Positions 1 through 10,399 of a stretch of DNA of 16,848 nucleotides are shown in pieces. The stretch covers positions 5,553 through 22,400 of the forward strand of contig JAAAIG010000656.1 in the NCBI GenBank assembly GCA_015852425.1. The letters run 5' to 3'. The number at the start of each line of letters is the position of its first letter. Position 1 is the stretch's first letter. A program made the translations under genes and the position numbers. The notes beneath the pieces are model-generated. The model did not search any database and was not told where the DNA came from. It worked only from the letters and a program-made list of their open reading frames with translations. This DNA is from Gryganskiella cystojenkinii (taxonomy: Eukaryota > Mortierellomycota > Mortierellomycetes > Mortierellales > Mortierellaceae).

Positions 1-457
1 AAAAAAAAAAAAGCGCGCAAAAAGCCTTGGCTGCAAAAAATGGGGCGAGGAAGCGAACCATTGAGCTTTGGGTGTGGCTACAACCCCTTCAAAAAGGTTA
101 TCTTTTGTTTGGGAGGCATGTGCGTGCGCGATAATCTGTTTTTATTTTGTGCTCTGGGTGAGCTCTTTTTTTTTTTGGTTTGTGTGCTCGATCTTCATGG
201 GTTTATTACGTTGACTGTGGTTGGTTCGCGTGGACCAAAGCAAACAAAAAATCAAGAGTCAGGCCAAACAAAAAGGACTCTCCACTTTTGTCGTTCACTT
301 TACAGTCGTTTCTTTTATCGCTCTTCTTTTCCTCCTTTCTCTTCACTTGGCGTCCACCTCATCACCCACTTTTCATTCCTTCACTCATTCACCAATTTTT
401 TTTTCGTTTTTTTTCTTTCACATTCAAGCATCATCTCTCTCTATCACCCGTGCAACC
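1..457 (+). promoter_or_regulatory. Upstream region and pyrimidine-rich leader of the first F-box gene
   Basis: No gene is supported here. The stretch starts with an A tract and has a strong C/T-rich segment at about 343-436, which ends just before the ATG at 458. Such tracts are common at fungal promoters and transcription start regions. A frame open from 221 can be translated through this tract and gives a falsely membrane-like F/L/S-rich peptide. I treat that as untranslated leader rather than protein. Confidence 0.5.
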
Positions 458-2737
458 ATGAGCTCTATACGAAACTTCCAAGAGCCGTCACACAACCAGA
501 CCCTGCAAACCTTCGCAGACTCCGACAACGATACCCAAGACAAGCCCTCTTCTTATCCAATTTTGCCTTCAGCAACATGCCTCCACCCTGATACTGGACG
601 GATACGACCGTCCACTCAGGAGTTTACCCAGGTCACACATTTGCCATGCACGGTCAAGGCCCTGCGGATACCAGAAGTCGTCTTTATGATCCAAGAGAAC
701 CTCCCTCGGTCCACGCTTTTGGTCTCCCTCCGGGTTGCAAGGCAATGGTACCGGACCGGCCAAGCCCTCGTCTGGAGAAAGGCCCATTGGGATAACACTC
801 TTGTCACCGAGCCGCAACGCCCTGTCTCCGGTGCCGTCGTGTCCAAGGAGTCTTTGATTCTTGAGAATATATATCGTATCCGGTCCCTAGATTGCATGTT
901 TCACTCACAAGGGCGTACCAGTAACATTGACTCCTCGGTTTTGTTACGAGCGCTAATCTATGGCGATGGTAGTCCTCTCACGCAGTCCTCCTCAATGGCA
1001 CAAGAAATTAATATACCCGATCGCATGGACGAGTCACCAAGCTTTCAACCTAGCCTTTCGAGAATGACACAAAACCTTCAACACAATGACATCAGCCTTA
1101 ACCACGGTGTCATCGTCCCAGCTCGAGCCAATCGCCTTCAACAACTCACCTTGAAGGGTCACTTCGATCTTTTATCGTCTATCCCACTACCATTGGCAAG
1201 TTCTTGCGAAACCGCAGACCATGCGCAAGTAACAGAAGATGAATCAACAAAGCCGCTGACTCTGACGACGACAAGTTTTGTTGCCTTCAAGATCCCCACC
1301 TTGACTCGACTCGAAATCCATCCCTTGATCAGTTCGGCTGTCGACTTGCATTGGATCCTGGATTCAGCCTTGGGTCTCGAAGAACTCGTCATTCATTCTC
1401 ATGGTTCTTTTCTGGATAGTCGTCTACCCCCATTTACCGAGGATCAGGAGGTCAGTGCTTTGCATCAGAACGGTAGCAGCCAACGGATTCATGGGTCATT
1501 GCGATCCCTCAAGATCCAGTACCTCAAGATCAGTCGAGACCAGTTGCAACAGATCGCGGACCGTTGTCCAAACATGGTCGAGTTCCAGTCCCTGTGCACC
1601 CCAGGTGCGATCTGGAAACAACGACCTCAGTTGGTTACAGCTACACTTCCCTCTACGCCAGCACCATCTCAGCAACAGAACAGTAACCCCAATAGTGATC
1701 ATATGAGCATCGTCTGCGGCTTGGCAAAGTCGTGGCCTCGTCTTGAACGGTTGCATGTTGGTCAACAACAAGGCGGCTTCCATTTGGATTCGATCCGAGA
1801 GACATTGTGCTCTTTCCCGCGTTTGGGGTCGATCGGCATACCGGCTTGGGACTGCACCAAGGTCACCATGGATACCATCAAGGCTACGCAGATCGAGTTG
1901 ATGTCATCATCATTATCTTCATCGCGCACGACAGAATCGACAGCCCCGGCCAGGTTCTTGACGAGTCTTTGTATCATGAACGTCTGTTCTTCCGAGAAGG
2001 TCAGCCAGGCCTTACACGACTTTCTTTGCTGGACACCACACCTCAAGGAGTTTAACGCCTATAATACGACACTTTACGTGGACCAGATGAACCCTTCCAT
2101 ATCACCACCACAACAACAGCAACAACAAGAGACCCCCGCAGCTTTTCAAACACCTTTAGGTGTTGACAGTACCGAAGTTTTGTTTGATCGACAGAACAGA
2201 GCTGAGGTGCCTTCATCCACACCACCAACGGCGCCTCATCAAAACGAGGCGGTCGTGGCAGCACAAACGGAGGTACCCAGGCGTTGGGCTTGCAAAAGTC
2301 TCGAGAGGCTCGTAGTCCGATTCGCGCGTCTGCCTTGGAGGAATCTGTCAGAGCCACCGAAGCGATCCCATGAGACGTTTGCGTTTCTCGAGAACTTGGA
2401 AAACCTGCAGCATCTGTGTATCAAGGAGGGATTGATGCTCGAATCTGGTCGAGAATACGAGTCGCTGGCCAAGTTGACCAAGCTGGAGGAGGTTGTGTTT
2501 ACGACCTGTTATCCGATCCCGATCAAGAGTTCGGATATGGGGGCTTGGATCCCATCGAGGTCGACGACCACGACAGCAGCATCATCATCAGCATTGAAGA
2601 GAGTTGTGATCCGTCGTCAAAAAGCCAACCTGACTATGGACAGGGAGCTGACGGAATGGTTCAAGCAATCTAGACCTGGAGTCGAGTTTGGGTTCGAATT
2701 GACGGATTGCTGCGAGGAAGAGTATAGTTTTCATTAA
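458..2737 (+). CDS. F-box/leucine-rich-repeat-like protein, 759 aa, single exon
   Basis: Predicted substrate-recognition subunit of an SCF ubiquitin ligase; the target is unknown. The start at 458 is chosen because it has a good context (caaccATGag) and follows a pyrimidine-rich leader, although the frame stays open back to 221. The F-box-like segment is at residues about 70-111 (IPEVVFMIQENLP...SLRVARQWYRTGQALVW), matching the LPE...L...SLVCRxW...LW pattern of the family. The rest is irregular leucine-rich segments such as LRSLKIQYLKI and LERLHVGQQ, ending with ALKRVVIRR near the C-terminus. These are separated by low-complexity linkers: a serine run at about 486-492, a glutamine run at about 552-557, and T/A/S near 700. 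No intron is evident. It is convergent with the minus-strand snoRNA host transcript downstream. The F-box assignment rests on motif pattern; the target and exact family are not recognised. Confidence 0.85.
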   Translation: MSSIRNFQEPSHNQTLQTFADSDNDTQDKPSSYPILPSATCLHPDTGRIRPSTQEFTQVTHLPCTVKALRIPEVVFMIQENLPRSTLLVSLRVARQWYRTGQALVWRKAHWDNTLVTEPQRPVSGAVVSKESLILENIYRIRSLDCMFHSQGRTSNIDSSVLLRALIYGDGSPLTQSSSMAQEINIPDRMDESPSFQPSLSRMTQNLQHNDISLNHGVIVPARANRLQQLTLKGHFDLLSSIPLPLASSCETADHAQVTEDESTKPLTLTTTSFVAFKIPTLTRLEIHPLISSAVDLHWILDSALGLEELVIHSHGSFLDSRLPPFTEDQEVSALHQNGSSQRIHGSLRSLKIQYLKISRDQLQQIADRCPNMVEFQSLCTPGAIWKQRPQLVTATLPSTPAPSQQQNSNPNSDHMSIVCGLAKSWPRLERLHVGQQQGGFHLDSIRETLCSFPRLGSIGIPAWDCTKVTMDTIKATQIELMSSSLSSSRTTESTAPARFLTSLCIMNVCSSEKVSQALHDFLCWTPHLKEFNAYNTTLYVDQMNPSISPPQQQQQQETPAAFQTPLGVDSTEVLFDRQNRAEVPSSTPPTAPHQNEAVVAAQTEVPRRWACKSLERLVVRFARLPWRNLSEPPKRSHETFAFLENLENLQHLCIKEGLMLESGREYESLAKLTKLEEVVFTTCYPIPIKSSDMGAWIPSRSTTTTAASSSALKRVVIRRQKANLTMDRELTEWFKQSRPGVEFGFELTDCCEEEYSFH

Positions 2738-2922
2738 AAATATATAAAAAAAAAAAAAAACTCGAATGAAATCGCGAACATGTGTGAATCAGATTTGAAA
2801 AAAGACATTTGCATGTTGGATCATGATTAGGATTGAATCGTGTTTTTTTTATTTTTTTTTCTTAATCCTTCTGATAATCTTTGATCCATGCACATAATCA
2901 TTGTTCTCGTTTACTTTTTTAC
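2738..2922. other. Convergent 3' region with A tract
   Basis: A poly-A/TATATA stretch (2738-2760) lies directly after the F-box stop codon and is a plausible 3'-end/polyadenylation region. On the minus strand the rest would be the last exon and 3' end of the snoRNA host transcript. No protein or further RNA gene is convincing here. Confidence 0.35.
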
Positions 2923-3026
2923 CTAATCGATACGCGAAGGGAAAAGAAAAATATCGTTAGATAACAAAAATCTTTCTCGAGTCAAACGTTCTTAAAGGCG
3001 ATGTCTCTTAAAGAGTTGGTTCGTAA

Positions 3027-3107
3027 TGGTGTCAGAAAAAAGGCAATAAGTGGTTGTCCGCACGAGTCTCTCGGAACAGGTCTGTAAAATTTGCTTCATC
3101 AGGTCAT
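3027..3107 (-). ncRNA. snR56: Box C/D snoRNA, SNORD25 (U25)/snR56 family, copy 1
   Basis: Guides 2'-O-methylation of 18S rRNA in the nucleolus. On the minus strand: box C is cTGATGA (3096-3102), the guide is ACAGACCTGTT (3075-3085), box D' is CCGA immediately after it (3071-3074), a C'-like GTGCGGA follows, and box D is CTGA (3032-3035). The guide pairs with AACAGGUCUGU, a highly conserved 18S segment. By the D'+5 rule the methylated residue is the G in AACAG, which is the known target of human U25 (Gm1490) and yeast snR56 (Gm1428). Human U25 has the same order: CACAGACCTGT, one base, D' box, then GTGAGGA. The 71 nt from box C to box D is a normal size. The first base of box C is C instead of a purine, so this copy is slightly less canonical than copy 2. 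It lies in intron 2 of the host. Confidence 0.88.
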
Positions 3108-3433
3108 GAATAAACCGACTGGGGAGGTCAAGAGAAAAAAAAATGGAAGGTAGGAATAGGAAATAGGATCGTGGGTATATACCTTTTAAGATCTGCTGTT
3201 GGGTCTGATGCGGTCTTTGGTTGTTATGATAAACGTCAATTGGGTCAATCCTAGAAACGTTAACAGGCAACAACAAAATTAGCAATCCATGTCAAGAGCA
3301 AGGGAAAAAAATTGAGGTCGCGAATTGGCGTTTCTTTCTTTTTCGAGTCGATCTGATAAAGTGTCAGCTAAAAGGCAATAAGTGGTTGTCCGCACGAGTC
3401 TCTCGGAACAGGTCTGTAAAATTTGCTTCATCA
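3029..3433. repeat. 73-bp direct repeat pair (3029-3101 and 3361-3433)
   Basis: The two units align without gaps at an offset of 332 bp with 71 of 73 positions identical. They coincide exactly with the two snoRNA bodies, and similarity falls off quickly outside. The repeat is best explained as duplication of a snoRNA-containing intron/exon unit. Confidence 0.95.
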
Positions 3434-3439
3434 TAAAAA
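3359..3439 (-). ncRNA. snR56: Box C/D snoRNA, SNORD25 (U25)/snR56 family, copy 2
   Basis: Second copy of the 18S methylation guide, 332 bp from copy 1 and in intron 1 of the same host. On the minus strand: box C is a perfect ATGATGA (3428-3434), the guide ACAGACCTGTT is at 3407-3417, D' CCGA at 3403-3406, a C'-like GTGCGGA follows, and box D CTGA is at 3364-3367. A 73-bp core is shared with copy 1 with only two differences, both in the two bases just before box D. Outside the boxes, GATA and TATC can pair with an additional GU/AC, giving a weak external stem. The flanks beyond the core have diverged, which indicates an old duplication with selection on the snoRNA body rather than on a coding frame. 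Confidence 0.9.
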
Positions 3440-3510
3440 CAATATCTGTCGTTATAAAAAAAGAAGAGGGAGAGGGAGAAGGAGACATAGCATGAGCATG
3501 AAGGTTTACC

Positions 3511-3713
3511 TTGTAGAGTGGGGGATGGTTAAAGAAAAGAGAAAAGGAAAGAAAGAATAAAAGTGAAAAATTCTTTTTGTATCCAAATAAACGGCCTTTG
3601 GTGAGCAATTTGGTTGTGACTGTTAGTTTGGTGGCTTGTATTACAATCGAAAATAGTGGCGCTCCCAGAGAGGACAGGAACTGGAAACTCTCCGACTGCA
3701 ACGCGCCCGAGGG
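3511..3713. promoter_or_regulatory. Divergent intergenic region between snoRNA host and MSY1
   Basis: About 200 bp separates the end of host exon 1 on the minus strand from the MSY1 start codon on the plus strand. It contains a long purine run on the plus strand (about 3531-3570), which is a pyrimidine tract for the minus-strand transcript. No clear TATA box is seen. It must contain both promoters if the two gene models are right. Confidence 0.45.
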
Positions 3714-6041
<2,328 letters not shown>

Positions 6042-6157
6042 GTATTATTTATACCAGATTAAAATCACATTGTCCTCATTATCAATTTGGATTGCTGTTA
6101 AACCTGGATGATGTTTATTTATCTTGCGAGTTTATGCTACGGAAAGATTTTTTCCCG
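6042..6157. other. Convergent 3' intergenic region
   Basis: A 116-bp AT-rich spacer lies between the MSY1 stop and the stop of the minus-strand F-box gene, so the two transcripts probably overlap at their 3' ends. No other element is seen. Confidence 0.5.
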
Positions 6158-8143
6158 TTAAAAGGCAAGTCCAATGTCTGGTCGATGTGTTTTGATATAG
6201 CTGACAAACTCCGGGACAGCGTAATGATACAATCCACCGATGGCCTGGATCTTGGGCCAGATTCGAATCATCCTATCTGCATGTTCTGCCGTCAATAGCG
6301 CGCTTGATTCCAAGCCTCTGCTCGAGAGGACTATAGTCTCGAGTTCCTTCAGATCCTGTAGAAGATCCAAATGTGCTTCCGGGTAAAAATCTCTCGACCC
6401 TACGGCGCCATTGAAATCCAGCGTCTTGAGCCGCCTCAGACCACCAACATGGGTCAGGAATGCTATCTGAGAGTCTATGGCTGTCAAACCGAGTGATTCG
6501 TCGTCATCACAATAGGGTCGTAGGACCAAGTGCTCGAGATCCTGGCAAGCCCAAGGGGTTTGAAGCCAAGTTGGAGTAAATTTCAAGGACCAGTATTTCA
6601 GCTTGAAGGATAAGAGTCGAGGGAGTCCACGCAGGAGACTGTGGACGAGACGATGGGTGTCGGGCATGACCTCGCCGTTCTGAATCCGGTCGGTTTGCCA
6701 CGGCGTGAGTTCGATCGAGGTCAGGGACCAGGCATGGGTTTTAATCCCAGCGAGCATGCGATCGTTCATGTAGACGTGATTCAAAGTCAGGGCTTCCAGT
6801 CCTTCGGGAGTTGTGGTGGTTTTCGTATAGGTACTGGTGACGACCTTGCCAGATCCTCCAAGAAGGATAGTTGCAATGTCATACTGAGATCCCATGGGTC
6901 CGATGATCAGACTTTGCAAATTTGGGAAAATGGATTCTGGCACGGGACGTCGTCGACTGCCGCGGACAGGCCCACTGCGTCGCTGAGTCATTGGCATATT
7001 AAACTGAAATGTTCGTAGTCGGGGGAAACGTTCCGCGAACTCGACTTGTTCTGTCCAGGTGATCCCATAAACGCTATTCAGTTGCAGTTGTTCCAGACAG
7101 GATGATTGAAGGTAGATATTCTTGTCAAGGTCGAGGTAGTCGTCATGATCGTCCACCTCTCTGTCTCTGTCGTTGTTCTCGATGTTGACACTGTTGACGC
7201 CCTTCCGAATCTCTTGATGGACCTCGCGTTCGGTCCGATCAATGAATTCGACCTCAATAAGAAAGAGAGTTTGGAGCCCGGGGCTGTTGCTCAAGAGAAT
7301 TCGTATGAAATATCGGTCGCACTCCAAGTGATCGATAATGACACTCGCGAGTTTTGGCCATTGAGGTGACGCCAATGGGCGAGATATCATGGATAAAACA
7401 CGTTGGTTGGATACACGACGAGTACGGTAACGTTGTTGTTGTCGCTCTTGTTTGGTAGAAGTATTGCTGTTAGCGTCGCCGTCCTTGAGGTTCTCATCGG
7501 TTTTTTGCTCCAGGGTTGAAGGCCAGTAAAAGAACTCATGCCTTATGTTGACATCATAAAGCTTTAGATCCCTTAAATCCCTGGATTGCTCGATCAATCG
7601 ACAGACCAGATTTGGTCTCTGATGAGAGTTCCGATGATCATCATCTGGTCTCCATCCACCTCCAGAATACGGTTGGGGGTATCGGAAATCGATGGACTGA
7701 ACATTGGAACAGAGTTGACTCTTGAGGACAAAACTCAGATACGAGGGTCCGTTCGAGAGTGTAGTCCGCTGACGGCTATGGAATTCAAAGGGGGCAGATG
7801 GAGATTCGATCCGTTTCACGAGAGCCTCGATGTGCCGGAGAAAGTCCTTTTCGAGCTCTGCGTTCTTATGAGGTTCGGTTTCGACCTTGAAATCAGGGTC
7901 GAGAGCTTTTCGTTGGGCGATGACCCAGTTTAGGATCTGGTCCGTGTTATCGAGTGCCAGCCAATCCAGGTAAGGGGAGAAATGGATGTGCCAGGCCCGG
8001 CAGACAATGGTGCAAGAGCGGAGGTCAGGTTTCGATAGGTGATATCCTATCTGCTCCAGGATCTCGAGCATGGCGAAAGCACGATGTTCAGCGGGTAAGC
8101 CTGGGACATGTTGATGCTGTGAATGTGGATGCTCATTATACAT
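6158..8143 (-). CDS. F-box/leucine-rich-repeat-like protein, 661 aa, single exon
   Basis: Predicted SCF ubiquitin-ligase specificity subunit with unknown substrate. The F-box-like segment is at residues about 24-65 (AMLEILEQIGYHLSKPDLRS and CTIVCRAWHIHFSPYLDWLAL). It is followed by an acidic/basic linker region, including a D/N/E/R stretch near 317-340, and leucine-rich segments throughout, e.g. LRDLKLYDVNI, LEQLQLNSVYGI, LEALTLNHVYM, LEHLVLRPYCDDDE and LKTLDFNGAVG. The start ATG at 8143 is the first in the frame and follows a pyrimidine-rich leader on the minus strand. No intron is apparent. It is convergent with MSY1. It is only distantly similar to the F-box protein at 458-2737; the shared features are the layout and the F-box, so they are paralogues at best of an old, expanded family. 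Confidence 0.87.
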   Translation of the reverse strand: MYNEHPHSQHQHVPGLPAEHRAFAMLEILEQIGYHLSKPDLRSCTIVCRAWHIHFSPYLDWLALDNTDQILNWVIAQRKALDPDFKVETEPHKNAELEKDFLRHIEALVKRIESPSAPFEFHSRQRTTLSNGPSYLSFVLKSQLCSNVQSIDFRYPQPYSGGGWRPDDDHRNSHQRPNLVCRLIEQSRDLRDLKLYDVNIRHEFFYWPSTLEQKTDENLKDGDANSNTSTKQERQQQRYRTRRVSNQRVLSMISRPLASPQWPKLASVIIDHLECDRYFIRILLSNSPGLQTLFLIEVEFIDRTEREVHQEIRKGVNSVNIENNDRDREVDDHDDYLDLDKNIYLQSSCLEQLQLNSVYGITWTEQVEFAERFPRLRTFQFNMPMTQRRSGPVRGSRRRPVPESIFPNLQSLIIGPMGSQYDIATILLGGSGKVVTSTYTKTTTTPEGLEALTLNHVYMNDRMLAGIKTHAWSLTSIELTPWQTDRIQNGEVMPDTHRLVHSLLRGLPRLLSFKLKYWSLKFTPTWLQTPWACQDLEHLVLRPYCDDDESLGLTAIDSQIAFLTHVGGLRRLKTLDFNGAVGSRDFYPEAHLDLLQDLKELETIVLSSRGLESSALLTAEHADRMIRIWPKIQAIGGLYHYAVPEFVSYIKTHRPDIGLAF

Positions 8144-8600
8144 GTCGAGCCCAGGGTTCCTTAGGGCGATGTTGTCGTTGATGATGACTTGTTTTAATGG
8201 GGGTTGAATGATTTCGATGAGAGGAGAGGATGGAGAGATGGGAAATGGAGATGATGAGAAAAAGAACGACCAACTTCGGTAACCTGCTGCGGTACCTGGG
8301 AACTGATAAGTGGCACAGATGCCCTGCTGCGGTACCTTCCCTTTTATTTATTTTGGCTCTTTCTTGCTTGTCCCACCAAGCGTCACTGCTGCCCGAAGGA
8401 CAGTGCGTCAAGCGCGTAAAAGTCCCTATCCAAAAAAAAAACGACATTACGCACAGGTAGATCATCATACTTTTCGTCAATCATCAATCAACAAGAATAA
8501 TGCACCGATAACAGGAAAAAGATGAAGAAAAATGTCAGACTGTACAAAAACTTAAGAATTCGGTTTGCAGGAGACCATTGCTGTGTTTCTTATATTGTTC
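8144..8600 (-). promoter_or_regulatory. Upstream region of the minus-strand F-box gene
   Basis: On the minus strand the segment 8219-8275 is pyrimidine-rich (leader/start region). Further upstream lie two exact copies of a 15-bp sequence, 8283-8297 and 8323-8337. The rest (8340-8600) includes an A10 run near 8432 and shows no supported gene. Confidence 0.4.
8283..8337. repeat. 15-bp direct repeat CCTGCTGCGGTACCT, two copies 40 bp apart
   Basis: The units at 8283-8297 and 8323-8337 are identical. Their spacing of 40 bp start to start is close to four helical turns, and they sit 140-195 bp upstream of the F-box start codon at 8143. A paired protein-binding site is possible; no known motif is recognised. 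Confidence 0.7.
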
Positions 8601-8689
8601 TTCTCATCGTCATGAACTCATTTGAGGCAGAATCGACAGCCAGGTCCTCGCCAGAACGGTAACCACTTACCAGCGCACTCGATCTTCGG

Positions 8690-10172
8690 TCATTTCTCGG
8701 GCAGAGCGTTCATGATGTCTGACCAATTGTTATCCCACTCGAGCCTGCATACCAGATGCACACGCGAATGGCGATCCTTGGCCTCGCCAACCCATTCGAT
8801 GAAATTAGGGACGACAGCAAGAGCCTCAAACCTTTCTCGGCCGAGAACATCTCCTACACCCGAGTTTTGATCCAGTGTCAGATACTCAAAAGAATATGAA
8901 CCTTGAGATGGCAAAGTCGTGTGAGTGCTTAGGGCCTTTGTATCATGAACAGACACGCAATTGAAGGGTAAAACCAGGAAAGAAGAGTTAGACGGGGATA
9001 GTATGTTTTATCATAATTGAGAGTCGTAGACTAACGTCCTATAGTGCTAGGATGGACACGACAGCTAAGGCTATAAGGAAAGATATCGTGACAGCGACTT
9101 CATAGTCGAAAGAAGAACAACATAGATCAAGACAGAACAAGAAGAAATTATTATTAAAAGATATGGTAGCGTTTTCCTCTCGCAAGACCAGCTCTCGAAA
9201 CCATAAACGATGACGAAGACCATGAATGATGAGATAACGATGGAGCACACAGAAACAAAAAGGAAAGAGATAGAAGAAATTCTCGAATGAGAGAAGGATA
9301 AATTGAATCGAGAAGATCAAGGGTTGGCGCGGAGGATGTGCGGAAACGATTTCCATTTGAAGAACTATGAAACTAAGAAGGAAAGTCTAGGCGAGAGTCC
9401 AATTTCAGGTAACGTTCGTGACACCTGTGCCGATGACTTGAATATGCCCATTCTTGATAAATTGAGATCGGGGAAATTATCTCGTGTGTGGGCTTTCAGT
9501 ATGCTACTTTTATACTCGATCAGGTTTGGGTAAGACTATAGGATCATTTCTACCATCCAACCCTTGAGTCCCTTATACCCTGGACGCATACTACCATGAA
9601 CAAAGAACGCAGGTCGGACACAGGAGAACGGTGCATGGACTGGCATCAGAGTCCATTGTTGACCACTATTACAAAGAGATGTCAACCGGGGTGCCAGCGT
9701 GAAGACAGGTTCATCCCAGGTAATGGTGTCGACACGTGAGCGATCGAAGTCTCCAAAACCCATAGTATTGATCCCAAGGTGTTGTCCCAGGAGGTGTCGG
9801 TCTAGACAAGTAGAGTTCAAGCAACAGAGCCCGAGAGTAAAGTCATCGAGTCGAATTTTACCAGCAGTGGGCTGAGTCCAGGCCAAAAGGCGGACAATGT
9901 CCTAGGAATCGATCGGGGAGTTTGAGAGGTGATCTTTTTCGGAAAAGGGGTCTTGGCTGGTGGATAGAGAGACTTTCGAGATCCGAAGTCGCTCCAGCAA
10001 AGACAGGGGGGAGCGATAAACAAGAGAGGTTGATGCAGCGACCCTCCAGTTTGTGGTAATGGTGTTTCAAGGTCGCCACTGAGGGGTAGAATCCTCGTCG
10101 TCGTACCGAAGGACTAGGAGCGCATTGCTTAACTTTGAAACTTGAGCACAACCAGGCTGTTGAGGTGGGCAC
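8690..10172 (-). pseudogene. Copy A: decayed F-box-family LRR gene (3' part)
   Basis: Broken coding sequence on the minus strand. Readable pieces in different frames include LERLRISKVSLS, GLKGWMVEMIL (then a stop at about 9536), PNLIE-like sequence near 9520, and a C-terminal piece containing VPNFIEWVGEAKDRHSRVHL that ends in MNALPEK at 8690. The same pieces occur in copies B and C: GWMVERILEF at about 13413-13442, and the DNA CGCGAATGGCGATCC at about 8765 and 13950. Compared with copy C, about 360 bp is missing at 9575, where the similarity jumps from C position 14325 to 14684. A purine-rich stretch of about 430 bp (9000-9430) has no counterpart in copy C. Stops in every frame rule out an intact protein. 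The F-box motif itself is not readable in this copy; family membership comes from the LRR part. Confidence 0.75.
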
Positions 10173-10399
10173 AAAAAGTCAGGAGGCAAGAAGTAGGAGC
10201 GAGAGAACAAAGACGGTTCCAAGGAATGTTAGCACATATACTCTTAGGTGTGAAGAAAAGATACGATAAACGGCAGCAAATGAACAAAGCAAAATTTACA
10301 AGGATGGCGAACTTTCTTCTCGCATCAATCCTCTTTATGGCCTGATACGAAGGCGAGAACGAGGAGCAAATAAGTTTTTGCTCTCTCTGGTAGAGCGTC

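Larger units (their letters stand above)
2923..3560 (-). ncRNA. Spliced snoRNA host transcript with two snoRNA-bearing introns
   Basis: Read on the minus strand, exon 1 ends at 3510 with the donor CTACAAG|gtaaac. Intron 1 spans 3251-3509 (259 nt) and ends gttaacgtttctag. Exon 2 is 3183-3250 (68 nt), with donor CTTAAAAG|gtatat. Intron 2 spans 2923-3182 (260 nt), with a CTAAC branch site at 2956-2960 and acceptor cgattag. Each intron holds one U25-like snoRNA at nearly the same place: 75 and 80 nt from the 5' splice site, 113 and 109 nt from the 3' splice site. Exons 1 and 2 show no convincing protein, so a non-coding host like vertebrate SNHG genes is likely, but a short peptide cannot be excluded. 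A pyrimidine-rich tract on the minus strand (about 3531-3570) precedes the exon 1 end and suggests the transcription start. The transcript ends are inferred; the exact acceptor of intron 2 is the least certain junction. Confidence 0.6.

Noticed and set aside
221..457. N-terminal extension of the first F-box protein with an apparent membrane anchor
   Set aside because: The hydrophobic F/L/S-rich peptide comes from translating a C/T-rich tract typical of fungal leaders, and the frame has no ATG in it before the well-placed one at 458.
2690..2702. tRNA B-box-like GGTTCGAAT
   Set aside because: It lies inside the F-box coding sequence with no A box or cloverleaf around it.
2770..2915. Possible third box C/D snoRNA on the minus strand (AATGATT ... 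CTGA with a GAACA/TGTTC stem)
   Set aside because: Box C is not canonical, the spacing of about 130 nt is too long and no rRNA guide is recognised.
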